The notes below the pieces were generated by a model. The model saw nothing but the letters and a program-made list of their open reading frames with translations. It was not told the origin of the DNA and ran no database searches. From contig NZ_KI519426.1 of assembly GCF_000482465.1 (NCBI RefSeq), forward strand, positions 251,662 through 315,661: 64,000 nucleotides of DNA, written 5' to 3'. Source of the DNA: Runella limosa DSM 17973 (lineage in GTDB: Bacteria > Bacteroidota > Bacteroidia > Cytophagales > Spirosomataceae). This document shows, one piece after another, positions 9,813 through 18,527 of this stretch; the first letter of the stretch is position 1; the number at the start of each line of letters is the position of its first letter. Both the position numbers and the translations under genes were made by a program.

Positions 9813-10352
9813 ATGATTATATTACAAGTAACTCCTTTAAGTCAAAATTTTTGGGTCGCAGGTTTAGAAGCAATTGCTCTACTTGCGTTGGCTGCCTATA
9901 TTGGTTGGTGGCTAGGACAGCGAACTTTTGCCGTCAAAATCGAAGGCTTACATGCTGATATTGATGCGAAACGTACCGCTTTAGACGATTGTAAAAAATC
10001 AAAAGTGGCGGTAAAGGTAGCGCACGCACCCGTTGAAACACCAGTGGTTTCCGTACCAGTGGCGGCTCTTGCCCCCGAACCCGTTGTGCCTGTCGTGCCC
10101 GATGATTTAAAAATTGTGGAAGGTATTGGGCCAAAAATCGAAGGGCTGCTCAACAACGAGGGCATTTTTACCTTTGCCCAACTTGCCACCACTGCCCCCG
10201 AGCGCATCAAAGAAATATTGGAAGCCGCAGGGCCTCGCTTCCAAATGCACGACCCAACTACTTGGCCAACACAATCGGCCATGGCGCGCGACGGCAAATG
10301 GGATGAGCTAAAGACTTGGCAAGAAGAACTGAATAAAGGTAGGTTGGAGTAG
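9813..10352 (+). CDS. Membrane-anchored helix-hairpin-helix domain protein, copy 2
   Basis: 179 residues, a tandem paralogue of the preceding gene. The C-terminal domains are almost identical (DDLKIVEGIGPKIE, then RFQMHDPTTWP), while the membrane helix (about 15-33) and the Val/Pro/Ala linker have diverged. The sequence just upstream of both start codons is also alike, which supports the ATG starts. The tail domain is probably on the opposite side of the membrane from the short N-terminus. Near-identity only in the C-terminal domain suggests selection or gene conversion. No enzyme motif is visible. A terminator hairpin follows, so the two copies and the OmpA gene may form one transcript. Confidence 0.75.
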   Translation: MIILQVTPLSQNFWVAGLEAIALLALAAYIGWWLGQRTFAVKIEGLHADIDAKRTALDDCKKSKVAVKVAHAPVETPVVSVPVAALAPEPVVPVVPDDLKIVEGIGPKIEGLLNNEGIFTFAQLATTAPERIKEILEAAGPRFQMHDPTTWPTQSAMARDGKWDELKTWQEELNKGRLE

Positions 10353-10387
10353 CCAGACTAGACCTCTCTGTTTGATACATTTAAAAG

Positions 10388-10411
10388 AAAGCCCCTTTTT
10401 GGGGCTTTTTT
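10388..10411 (+). terminator. Intrinsic terminator after the OmpA/HHH genes
   Basis: Stem AAAGCCCC / GGGGCTTT with a five-T loop, followed by a T run. It is positioned 36 bp after the stop of the second helix-hairpin-helix gene. Confidence 0.85.
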
Positions 10412-10548
10412 ATTACCGTTTAATAAATCGAAATACCGCTAACTAAGTTTAACATCCAGTTTAGGCCAAATTCAAGCTAGTTTTGATTAGTACATCGCGT
10501 ACGAATCAGGTAATTAGGTTTGTTTCAATACTTTAAACTGTGATTGTT

Positions 10549-10998
10549 ATGAAAATTCTTCCTGTTGTCAGAGGTGGTATCGGCCTCCTTTTTCTGTTTT
10601 TTTCTTCTTCCAATTTTCTGAGTTGTGCTTGTTTGGATGCGACCGTAGGCGAACCTGCCGAAACGGTTTCGGGCCAAGTAGTGGTCAATGTAACGGGGCT
10701 TGAACAGCTATCAACCAATGGCGAAAAAAAATACGTCACGGTGAGCTATTCGGGAAATTTAGAGAACAGTGATTCAAAATTTGGTGAGACGGCCTTTAGC
10801 GTCAATCGCTCTTACGAAATCAAAGCGGGGAGTGTACACCCCAATCCTTCCATTACCCGCGTTGCCCTGAAATATGGGACGTGGACTGTGCGGGTTCAGG
10901 CCGATAGTTGGTCGAGCCAATGTAGCTGCAAAATGGACGACAAACACAGTCCAAGATTTGTTTTTACCTATCCAAACTCCCAAGGAGTTTGCCAGTAG
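10549..10998 (+). CDS. Small exported Cys-containing protein, possible lipoprotein
   Basis: 149 residues from the ATG at 10549 (an in-frame GTG lies nine bases upstream). A hydrophobic signal (about 10-25) ends in FLSCACLD. This could be a loose lipobox (Cys after LS) or a normal signal followed by disulphide cysteines. The mature part looks all-beta, with four more cysteines (SSQCSCK and GVCQ at the end). No family is recognised. It starts a second co-directional run that continues with the coiled-coil and phospholipase-like genes, with a 42-bp gap to the next gene. Confidence 0.6.
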   Translation: MKILPVVRGGIGLLFLFFSSSNFLSCACLDATVGEPAETVSGQVVVNVTGLEQLSTNGEKKYVTVSYSGNLENSDSKFGETAFSVNRSYEIKAGSVHPNPSITRVALKYGTWTVRVQADSWSSQCSCKMDDKHSPRFVFTYPNSQGVCQ

Positions 10999-11040
10999 CG
11001 TACGCATTAACCTTTTGTTTTACACCTAAACTTTCATGTT

Positions 11041-12381
11041 ATGAAGTCAACCCAATTCGATCTGTCGTATCGACAACTCAGGCTGCTGCTTTTGGGGATG
11101 TCGTTTATTTTATGCCTGTTTCCTCTAAAAATGGGACGGGCAATGGCCGATGCTGATGTGGATGTAAAAATTCCGATTGAAGAACTTCAGCGTTTGATTC
11201 AACAACTCGAAGACGTTACGCAAGGGCTAACGGGGCAGTTGGGGATTGAGCTACGGCGAACGGTAGATGAGCTGAATGATAAAATTACGCAGCAAATTAG
11301 CAACATCAAAGATGCTTCCATCGACGTATTGAAGGCGGCTTCTGCCGAGATTAGAGCCATTATCCAAACCCTTACCCAAGAAGCCCGAAAACTGCTGGCG
11401 GAAGTCAATCAAATGGTACGCGATGCCGTCAAATGCCTTGACGAGGTCTTGGCAAAACGGATTGCGCAAATCAAAGATACCATGATTGAGCTGATTGATA
11501 AAACCTCGGTCGTCATCCAACAAACGATTGACAGAGTGCGCATTGGCGCCGTTGAAATTATTGACCAAGGTACAAATAGTGTGGTGGTTGTGCTTGACAA
11601 AACCCTCGAAAATGCCATACGTATCGGGTTATTGGTGGCTATTTTTATTCTACTTTTTTGGATGGTGCGTACCCTTTACAAACAAAACATCAATCGGATG
11701 CAAACCCACCAAAAAATAGTGATGGGGTTTGTAACGGTGGTAATGATTGCGATGGGCACGGTGCTGGTGTCGAGTTCGGCCATGGCCAAAATCGCAGGAA
11801 AAGAGATTAAAATCCCCAAATGGGAAAAGTACTGCGAAGATGGTGACGCGTATTATGCCCAATTTGTGACCCAAAAAAACAACGGAGCAAGCACTGCTGA
11901 TTTGCATATTATTGGCATGAAAGCCCTCGAAGCCCTTGATATGTGCCGCGTAGCCACGGTTAGCGCCGAAGTAGCGAGAAGTAAGCAGATGGCCATCAAC
12001 GAGATTTCGGTGATTCTGTATCCACCCGCACCCACGCCCGAAACCATTCCAACGTCAGATCCGCTGGTGGCAGATTGTAAACCAAGTAGTCCGTCGGGGC
12101 CTAAAAAGCCATTTTACCCAGGTTGGTATTCTAAGTATGATTTTTTGAAAATAGCCACCTTGGCAAAAATGCAAGAGGAGAAAAAAATCAACGTGAAGGA
12201 TATTTACGTGCGCGTTTCTCCCCAATTGATGACCGTTTCTCCAGCCCAAGTTGAAAAAACGTACAAGCAGAAAATTTCGACCTATACCAAAGTGTCGCCG
12301 CAGTCGCTTGAAGTGCAGCGGGTTACTCCACTGATGTTTAAATACAATGGTGCTTTGCAAAAAATAAATTCACAACGTTAA
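11041..12381 (+). CDS. Coiled-coil membrane protein of unknown function
   Basis: 446 residues. An N-terminal signal or membrane segment (about 13-28) is followed by a long amphipathic helical region (about 40-190) with regular Ile/Leu/Gln heptads. Two membrane helices come next (about 196-214 and 226-248). The C-terminal part (about 255-446) has a few cysteines, a Pro-rich stretch (PPAPTPETIP) and a WYSKYDF segment, and may be periplasmic. It is 12 bp from the phospholipase-like gene, so the two are probably cotranscribed. The helical stalk resembles structural or receptor-like proteins, but I recognise no family. Confidence 0.6.
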   Translation: MKSTQFDLSYRQLRLLLLGMSFILCLFPLKMGRAMADADVDVKIPIEELQRLIQQLEDVTQGLTGQLGIELRRTVDELNDKITQQISNIKDASIDVLKAASAEIRAIIQTLTQEARKLLAEVNQMVRDAVKCLDEVLAKRIAQIKDTMIELIDKTSVVIQQTIDRVRIGAVEIIDQGTNSVVVVLDKTLENAIRIGLLVAIFILLFWMVRTLYKQNINRMQTHQKIVMGFVTVVMIAMGTVLVSSSAMAKIAGKEIKIPKWEKYCEDGDAYYAQFVTQKNNGASTADLHIIGMKALEALDMCRVATVSAEVARSKQMAINEISVILYPPAPTPETIPTSDPLVADCKPSSPSGPKKPFYPGWYSKYDFLKIATLAKMQEEKKINVKDIYVRVSPQLMTVSPAQVEKTYKQKISTYTKVSPQSLEVQRVTPLMFKYNGALQKINSQR

Positions 12382-12393
12382 CTCTTTACAATT

Positions 12394-14277
12394 ATGCCAG
12401 GTCCAGCTGTCCATCACTTGATTTCGGATGAAGTGGCTAAACGCATACATGCCCTTAATCTGACTCCCGACGCCGCAAAATTACTAGCTGATTTTGCCCC
12501 GTATTTACATTTTGGTGCCCAAGGCCCCGACCCTTTGTTTTTTAACACCAAAGATTTAAGCCCCGAACTACGAACGCTCGTCAGATTGTATTTTGACGCA
12601 GTGGATTTTATGGAAGACTTCAAAAAAGAGATTCTGAAAATCATTCCTCCAGAATTAATTGCGGCAGTAGAAACCCTCGAAGCAGTTTGGGACAACGTTG
12701 CGGCACGTTCTTCCACCATCACCGAAATTCAACAACTTTTGGGTGAATCGCAGGCATTGCTGGGGCTGCTTCAATCGACTTTGCAACAAGCGGCGATAAA
12801 GTATTTGACCGATACAGTCAATGTTTTTAATCAGCTCAAACACCCGATTCAGGACGTGGGGCAGCCCCATGATATTTGGTGGTGGTTCGATACACTGCAT
12901 TACCGACGCACGGGGAAGTTTGCCCAAACTTTGCTGAAAAATGCGACACCTGGCACGGCCGAACACGCTTACGCCATTGGTTATTTGACCCATTTTGCGG
13001 CCGATACCGTTGGACACCCATTTGTCAACATTATGTCAGGAGGGCCGTACCGTACCCACGCCCAGCGCCACAAATTTGTGGAGAATCACCAAGATACGTA
13101 CGCGTTTAAAGAAATGCGCTCGGGGGAAGAGTTTGTAGAAAGTGATCTTTGGAAAGACTACGTAATGGGGAGTGAAACAAAACTGCCCGATGGCGTGAGA
13201 AACCTTATTTTGAAAAGTATCAAGGAGGTTTATTTCAAAAACAATGATTCGGAGTATGGTGCTGAAATGACCGATGAAGACCTTGACGATGTGTATCGAA
13301 TGTGGTTGAAATGGTTTAAAAATACGACCCAAAGCGGAGAGTTACCGCCGCCAGTGCCTTATTCGTTTACGGCCGAAATTGCCGAAGTTTGGGAAACGTT
13401 TACCGACAACGTGGGTGATATTGGCGACATGGTTTCTGGATCTGCGCCAGGTGATTTTAGTTTGGCGTCTATTTTAGAATTTTTAGCAGCATTGGTACTT
13501 GGTGGAGCGTTGTTGGCGGCGGCATTGATTGACTTTTTGGCGGGCGCTATCACCACTTTAGGCGCCGCTCCCATTCGGTTTTTAATTTCTTTGGCCTACG
13601 AAAGCCTCTACAATGCCTTCATGAATTTCTACCAAGGGGTCGTGCTAAACGGCCTTGCTTTTCCTACCAAAGCGCAGTTGGGGCATTATTTGTCAAAACA
13701 TACGGTGGCGAGTTATTTGCCCGATAATATGGGACAAACGGCCAATAGTTTGCTTGCGATGTATCCCACGCGATTTTTTGAGGTGGAAGGTTTGGAACAA
13801 GATTGTCACTTGGTGTATCCTGTACCAGCACTTGCCGAGCTCGAACCCGATGCCACGACGGGCGCACCAAGTAGCTACTACAAGGCCACTAACTTGCATT
13901 ATATTCAAGGACAAATAAAATTTGAAAAGGAGATTTATAAAGAACTGAAGGAGTTTAGGGACAAAATTACGCCCGCTGACTCACCCACCGACATTCAGAG
14001 TCGGTTTGACCGCATGGAGCGAAAAGTGGTAGGAGACACGCTTGGGAATGCCATTGATTTTTCGGTTTTTTTGTACCGTGAGTTTCTAAATGGTGAAAAG
14101 ATTCCTGATTTTAATTTGGATGGAGATAGGGGAGTAGGGTACTTGTGCTGGCGCAAAGTCAAGGATGATACGGCGCTCAACGACCCTTCTGCACCGACGG
14201 TGGCAGTGTTGCCCAGTGAAACGGTCAAACACGTTCAAACCGACATCATCAGCCCAAATTCTTCTACCATTCTCTAA
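12394..14277 (+). CDS. Zinc-dependent phospholipase C-fold protein
   Basis: 627 residues. The N-terminal half matches the zinc-dependent phospholipase C / S1-P1 nuclease fold: MPGPAVHHLIS at the very start, GPDP at about 44-47, a His at about 169 in DTLHY, and GYLTHFAADTVGHPFVN at about 196-212. The set H200-x3-D204-x3-H208 is a typical metal-ligand spacing. There is no signal peptide, since in this family the start runs straight into the first ligands. A Gly/Ala-rich, strongly hydrophobic stretch at about 355-400 could insert into a membrane, which is unusual for a simple lipase. Its neighbours suggest an envelope-related role. Confidence 0.7.
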   Translation: MPGPAVHHLISDEVAKRIHALNLTPDAAKLLADFAPYLHFGAQGPDPLFFNTKDLSPELRTLVRLYFDAVDFMEDFKKEILKIIPPELIAAVETLEAVWDNVAARSSTITEIQQLLGESQALLGLLQSTLQQAAIKYLTDTVNVFNQLKHPIQDVGQPHDIWWWFDTLHYRRTGKFAQTLLKNATPGTAEHAYAIGYLTHFAADTVGHPFVNIMSGGPYRTHAQRHKFVENHQDTYAFKEMRSGEEFVESDLWKDYVMGSETKLPDGVRNLILKSIKEVYFKNNDSEYGAEMTDEDLDDVYRMWLKWFKNTTQSGELPPPVPYSFTAEIAEVWETFTDNVGDIGDMVSGSAPGDFSLASILEFLAALVLGGALLAAALIDFLAGAITTLGAAPIRFLISLAYESLYNAFMNFYQGVVLNGLAFPTKAQLGHYLSKHTVASYLPDNMGQTANSLLAMYPTRFFEVEGLEQDCHLVYPVPALAELEPDATTGAPSSYYKATNLHYIQGQIKFEKEIYKELKEFRDKITPADSPTDIQSRFDRMERKVVGDTLGNAIDFSVFLYREFLNGEKIPDFNLDGDRGVGYLCWRKVKDDTALNDPSAPTVAVLPSETVKHVQTDIISPNSSTIL

Positions 14278-14289
14278 ACCACACTTCTT

Positions 14290-15342
14290 ATGGAAACCCT
14301 CAAATTCATTCGTGAGCGTCGTCAAAAGGCGAAGAAAAATATAGAAATTTTTCAGAATAGCCGTGATTTTAAAGAAATGCGCCAGCACGAAAAGCGCCCT
14401 CCCAAGCCCTATCGTGATAAAACATTTTTATACATCAAAGGCTATGATTCGGATACGGGCAATCGCCCCATGCCCGCTGGTACGGTGTTTTGGATGAGCC
14501 CCGATATTGAAATTTTTGACGGAACTATGCCCATTGCCAATAACCAGCTGGTGGCGGGAAAAAATTACCAAATTGCCGTTACCGTTCGGAACGGAGGTGA
14601 TTTGCCCTGTTATTCTTGTCACGTTGAGCTTTTTATCTGTAATCCATCCTTGGGTTTTGATCCCGTTCATGGCACATTATTGGGCGTACAAACCACGCAA
14701 GTGCAAGCCCAAGGAGATACGACCCTTTCGTTTCCAATTGTGGCAACCTCTGCCATGATTGGGCACCGCTGCCTTTTTGCAAGGGTGTTTAGCTTTGTCA
14801 ATAATGACTTGCCCAGTTCGGCTACTACTTTTCCTGTGGTGGCAGACAGGCACATTGGTCAGCAAAATCTGAATATTATTCAGCAAAATAACTTTGTAAA
14901 AGTGCTGATGACAAATGAGTTTGCGGGGCAGAAAAACTTTCAGGTGAAAGTGGTGCCGCGTAAAATGGACGTCATCAAAGGCACGCGAATACCGCAGCTT
15001 CGGAGACTGATTTCGCCCCTACAGGCGGTGGTTCTCCCCGAATTTTCAATTAAACCCTTAAAAGTAAACGCAGGAATTGAGATAAATAGAATGCGAGCAA
15101 CTACCCCAAACCGTGCCTTGTTGGTAAGAAATCCCGCTTTAGAGGCTTCTAACTTGGCCGTTTTGACTCCTTTGCGTAAAAATCTATGGGATTTTAAATT
15201 GGACAAAGGTACAAGAGAACTAGAGGTGGCGATTCCTGATTTTAAGCTTAAAAACAACGAAGCAGTAGTGGTCGATATTGAACTAACAGATGCTGACCAA
15301 AACAAGGTGGTGGGTGGAATTCGTTTTGTGGTAACGGCTTAG
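14290..15342 (+). CDS. Protein with CARDB/Ig-like domain, unknown function
   Basis: 350 residues, 12 bp after the phospholipase-like gene. A basic N-terminus (about 1-45, many Lys/Arg) has no signal peptide. A domain at about 85-200 resembles CARDB/Ig-like adhesion modules (YQIAVTVRNGGDLPCYSCHVEL...). The C-terminal third looks beta-rich. It may partner the phospholipase-like protein, for example as an accessory or binding subunit, but this is inference from position only. Confidence 0.55.
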   Translation: METLKFIRERRQKAKKNIEIFQNSRDFKEMRQHEKRPPKPYRDKTFLYIKGYDSDTGNRPMPAGTVFWMSPDIEIFDGTMPIANNQLVAGKNYQIAVTVRNGGDLPCYSCHVELFICNPSLGFDPVHGTLLGVQTTQVQAQGDTTLSFPIVATSAMIGHRCLFARVFSFVNNDLPSSATTFPVVADRHIGQQNLNIIQQNNFVKVLMTNEFAGQKNFQVKVVPRKMDVIKGTRIPQLRRLISPLQAVVLPEFSIKPLKVNAGIEINRMRATTPNRALLVRNPALEASNLAVLTPLRKNLWDFKLDKGTRELEVAIPDFKLKNNEAVVVDIELTDADQNKVVGGIRFVVTA

Positions 15343-15345
15343 GTT

Positions 15346-15385
15346 AATTTCCCCAACCCCAATATTGGAAAGGGTTGGGGAAATT
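15346..15385. terminator. Hairpin between convergent genes
   Basis: A 14-bp perfect stem (AATTTCCCCAACCC and its complement) encloses a 12-base loop that can itself pair (CCAAT/ATTGG). It can serve transcripts from both sides. Confidence 0.8.
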
Positions 15386-15389
15386 GCAT

Positions 15390-16664
15390 TTATTCAAAAA
15401 AAGGAACGCCTTTGGGCGCGTATTTTCGCATTCCTTCTTCGTTGATGTCAACGCCAATGCCAGGTTTTTCCGAAAGAGGAATGTAGCCGTCTTTCACCAT
15501 GGGGCCGTCGAAGGTGACAATTTCCTTAAACATTGGGTCTTCGTGAAAGTAAATTTGCCATTCCAAAATGAGGAAATTAGGCACGGTTGCGCATACGTGA
15601 GAAGCTGCCATCGCCCCCAAATACGAGGCTACCATGTGCGGCGCAAAAGGGACGTAATAGAGATTGGAAAGGTTCGCAATCCGTTGGCCTTCGCCGAGAC
15701 CGCCTGCTTTTTGTAAATCGGGCATGACGATGTCAACCGCGCCTAATTCCAATAATTTACGAAAACCGTGGGCCAAATAATGGTTTTCGCCCGCGCAGAT
15801 GGGCGTTTGGGTCGAATCACGCACAATTTTATAAGCTTCTGGATTGTCGGCGGGAAAGGGTTCTTCCAAAAACAACAGCTTCAAAGGTTCCATCATTTTG
15901 GCCACACGCTTGCCAGTGGTGGTGTCATAACGTCCGTGCATATCAACACAAATATCGACCTTAGGACCTACTGCCTCCCGAACGGCGGCGATTTGGTTGT
16001 ACATCCGTTCGAGCTCGCCATTGCTGGCAGTCCAGTTGTACGAATCAAACTTGTTGGGGTCGTTGCGTTCGTCAATGTCAAATTTTACGGCCGTAAAGCC
16101 CATTTTAGCGGCATTTTTGGCTGCTTTGGCAAAATCATCAGGAGTGGGGCCGCTGGTTCGGTAGGCCCCTGTGTCGCAGTAAACGCGGATTTTATCCCGA
16201 AACTTTCCTCCTAACAATTGATATACAGGAAGTCCGAGGGCTTTGCCTGTGAGATCCCAAAGGGCTGTTTCGACGGCAGAAAGCACTGCGATGTACATTC
16301 CTGCTTGTGATCCTTCAAAGTAGCCCGAACGACGAATATCCTCAAAAAGTCGGTGTACGTTGAGCGGGCTTTTTCCCTTGATGCGTTCACCCATCATTTT
16401 TACCAAATGGTAGGTGCCAGGGGTGGCATCAACGCCTTCACCGCAGCCGTAAATTCCTTGATTGGTATAAATTTTGACAAACAAACTATGCCCGCCTCTG
16501 ATGAATCCACATTTGATGTCAGTGATTTTGAGGTCGGAAGGTGCCGACGATTGAGGTGTTCGCTCGATGGCAGTTTCGAGTTCCTGCCCAAAACTTTGCA
16601 GGGATGATAAACCAAGCGCCGCCGAAATAGCACCCTTGGTTAAAAAGTTACGGCGTGATGTCAT
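15390..16664 (-). CDS. Mandelate racemase/muconate-lactonizing (enolase superfamily) enzyme, Tat-exported
   Basis: 424 residues of the enolase superfamily, probably an acid-sugar dehydratase. The N-terminus carries a twin-arginine motif (TSRRNFLTKG) and a hydrophobic stretch ending at about SFGQ, so folded export is likely. Candidate metal and catalytic residues are D241 and H243 (VDMHGRYD), E267/E268 (FLEEPF), E293 (ICAGENHY) and H343 (APHM). The DMHGR and GENHY motifs resemble the mannonate/galactonate dehydratase branch rather than true mandelate racemase. The gene lies 60 bp downstream of an exported RraA-family gene on the same strand, which suggests a small catabolic pair. The exact substrate cannot be assigned. 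Confidence 0.8.
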   Translation of the reverse strand: MTSRRNFLTKGAISAALGLSSLQSFGQELETAIERTPQSSAPSDLKITDIKCGFIRGGHSLFVKIYTNQGIYGCGEGVDATPGTYHLVKMMGERIKGKSPLNVHRLFEDIRRSGYFEGSQAGMYIAVLSAVETALWDLTGKALGLPVYQLLGGKFRDKIRVYCDTGAYRTSGPTPDDFAKAAKNAAKMGFTAVKFDIDERNDPNKFDSYNWTASNGELERMYNQIAAVREAVGPKVDICVDMHGRYDTTTGKRVAKMMEPLKLLFLEEPFPADNPEAYKIVRDSTQTPICAGENHYLAHGFRKLLELGAVDIVMPDLQKAGGLGEGQRIANLSNLYYVPFAPHMVASYLGAMAASHVCATVPNFLILEWQIYFHEDPMFKEIVTFDGPMVKDGYIPLSEKPGIGVDINEEGMRKYAPKGVPFFE

Positions 16665-16724
16665 GAGTTACTGATGAGGTTTATGTAAACTGATAGGTAA
16701 TGTTGCAACTGAAATCGGAGGAGG

Positions 16725-17675
16725 TTACCAAGTCCGTTTTTTGAGGTATTCTTGGATTTGTTCTTTGGGAACGGGCAATTCGTTGATGTGGGCGTTCAAC
16801 CATTGCGAAAAGTCTTTTTCAATTTCGTCGGACCAGCGGTTGTCAATTTGCCCTGGGGTATATTTTTGTTGACGGAGCCGTTCGTGGCCAAACATGTCCC
16901 GCAGACGAACAATTTCGGAAACGGTAACTACTTTTTCGGCCAAATGAGGTGGGATGAAAGTTACGGCACCGTCGCGACCCAACACGATGTCCCCTGGTAT
17001 GACCATAACTTTGCCGATGCGGGTAGGGCGGTTGATGGCCACGAGGGTCGTATTTAAGTCACCATCGGGGTTGTTGAGGTGATGCGAAGGGTGGTAAGTC
17101 CTAAAAAACGAAGTAAATCCACCAATTTCTTTTAAGCCCGCAATGTCCCGAATGGCTCCTTCATACACGATTCCATTGCCAGTTTTGGCATAAATAGAAT
17201 TTCCCAAATTGTCGCCAATCGTTGGGCCGTTTTCGTGCGCACCTAGCTGGTCAACGACATACACGTCTCCCCTGACAAGCATGTCAATCGGCCACGCGTT
17301 TTGAGATTTGATACGACCGTCTTTTTCGTGTCCTTTTTTGTCGATAACCCGATGAACATCAGGCCGTCCAGGCATAAAAGTTGCCGTAAGCGCTCGCCCA
17401 ATCAGCACACTGTCGGGGTTAATACACTGCCAGCCTTCGGCGTATTGATAGCGAAAATTTTCGCCTTTCATTACCGCCCAGGCCTCTTCGTGGGTTACCA
17501 AACGCATTCGTTTCAAAATAGCGTCGGGCACTTTGGGGCGGCCATCGGGGAAGCGTTCACCTTTCCATTCGGGGGTGAGAAAAAGAAGTTCTTCTTTGGA
17601 GATTTGTTGGGCAAAGGCAGGAAAATAAAGGCAACTGCATAGCAGTAGCACCTTACAAAGGGATACGAATTTCAT
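16725..17675 (-). CDS. RraA family protein with signal peptide
   Basis: 316 residues. A Sec signal peptide (about 1-22, ending PAFAQ) precedes a domain of the RraA/HMG-aldolase fold: DQLGAHENGPTIGDNLGNS, then VYEGAIRDIAGLKEIG, then VMVIPGDIVLGRDGAVTFIP. In this family the aldolase members cleave 4-hydroxy-4-methyl-2-oxoglutarate or decarboxylate oxaloacetate, while RraA itself binds RNase E. An exported version cannot act on RNase E, so an enzyme role on an acidic metabolite is more likely. It is the upstream gene of the pair with the enolase-superfamily enzyme. Confidence 0.8.
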   Translation of the reverse strand: MKFVSLCKVLLLCSCLYFPAFAQQISKEELLFLTPEWKGERFPDGRPKVPDAILKRMRLVTHEEAWAVMKGENFRYQYAEGWQCINPDSVLIGRALTATFMPGRPDVHRVIDKKGHEKDGRIKSQNAWPIDMLVRGDVYVVDQLGAHENGPTIGDNLGNSIYAKTGNGIVYEGAIRDIAGLKEIGGFTSFFRTYHPSHHLNNPDGDLNTTLVAINRPTRIGKVMVIPGDIVLGRDGAVTFIPPHLAEKVVTVSEIVRLRDMFGHERLRQQKYTPGQIDNRWSDEIEKDFSQWLNAHINELPVPKEQIQEYLKKRTW

Positions 17676-17858
17676 GATGACTGATGATGGTTAAGGTTAC
17701 GAATCTACGACCATAAAAGAAGGGTTATAGTTCAACTTACTTTATCTGTGTAGAATGAATGTGAAATAAAAAAAGCTACGTTTAAATTGCTCAATCTTTA
17801 ACTCCGAAGAAACTATTCACTCCCCAAAAAAGGTTTTGGGAGAAACACAGTTTCAACC

Positions 17859-17960
17859 ATGACGACGGAAAATACACTTTTTGCACCCCTGAAAATAAAG
17901 GGAATTACCCTCAAAAATAGAATTGTAATGTCGCCTTCGCCATTTTGTGAAATTTTCTAA
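17859..17960 (+). pseudogene. N-terminal remnant of an Old Yellow Enzyme-type flavin oxidoreductase
   Basis: An ATG opens a 33-residue frame whose residues 5-26 (NTLFAPLKIKGITLKNRIVM) are the characteristic N-terminus of NADH:flavin oxidoreductases of the Old Yellow Enzyme family. After MSP the match stops abruptly, and a TAA follows seven codons later. The next gene begins six bases after the stop. The remaining 330 or so residues of the enzyme are absent from the window, so this is a deletion scar. Confidence 0.75.
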
Positions 17961-17965
17961 AATCA

Positions 17966-18484
17966 ATGCCAAAAAATATCCAAAAACAAGCGCTCAATTT
18001 TTTTGAAAAACAAGAGTTTAACAAAGCTTTGCCCCTTTTTGAAGAAGTTGCAGCAAAAGATAATCGTGCTGAAAATTGGTTTAATGTAGCCACTTGTGCC
18101 GTTATGGCGTTGCAACTTTCCAAAGGGAAAGAAGCATTGGCAAAAGCCACTACTTTGGCAGAAAAAGAAGCAAACCCCGATGGTCTTTCGGTGGGGATGA
18201 TGTACTTTTATTTTATGTGTGCCTTGCGCGATAGTGGTTTTGTGGAGGAAGGTATGAAAGAATTGGAGCAGTTTCGGGAGAGTTATTCTTCCTTGAAAAT
18301 TACGGATGACATGTTTTTGAGTATCCGTGGTTTGCCTTCTCTTCAACAATTTTTGGCAATGGGGGTAGGTCTGCTTAAAAAGCAGACGAAGGTGCTGCCA
18401 CAAGAATGGTTAGCTCAATTTGGAAATGCACTCGACGCCGAGGGGCAAGCCGAGGTTGCGACCTTTGCCAAAGAGCAATTCTAA
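17966..18484 (+). CDS. TPR-like hypothetical protein
   Basis: 172 residues, all alpha-helical. The first 50 residues fit one tetratricopeptide-type helix pair (ALNFFEKQEFNKALPLFEEVAAKDNRAENW). Later helices are less regular. There is no signal peptide, so it is probably cytoplasmic. It begins immediately after the Old Yellow Enzyme remnant. It is convergent with the sensor kinase gene. Confidence 0.65.
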   Translation: MPKNIQKQALNFFEKQEFNKALPLFEEVAAKDNRAENWFNVATCAVMALQLSKGKEALAKATTLAEKEANPDGLSVGMMYFYFMCALRDSGFVEEGMKELEQFRESYSSLKITDDMFLSIRGLPSLQQFLAMGVGLLKKQTKVLPQEWLAQFGNALDAEGQAEVATFAKEQF

Positions 18485-18527
18485 AATAGTTGGGTCTTCG
18501 CGACGCTGTATGCTTAAAATTGTTGCT

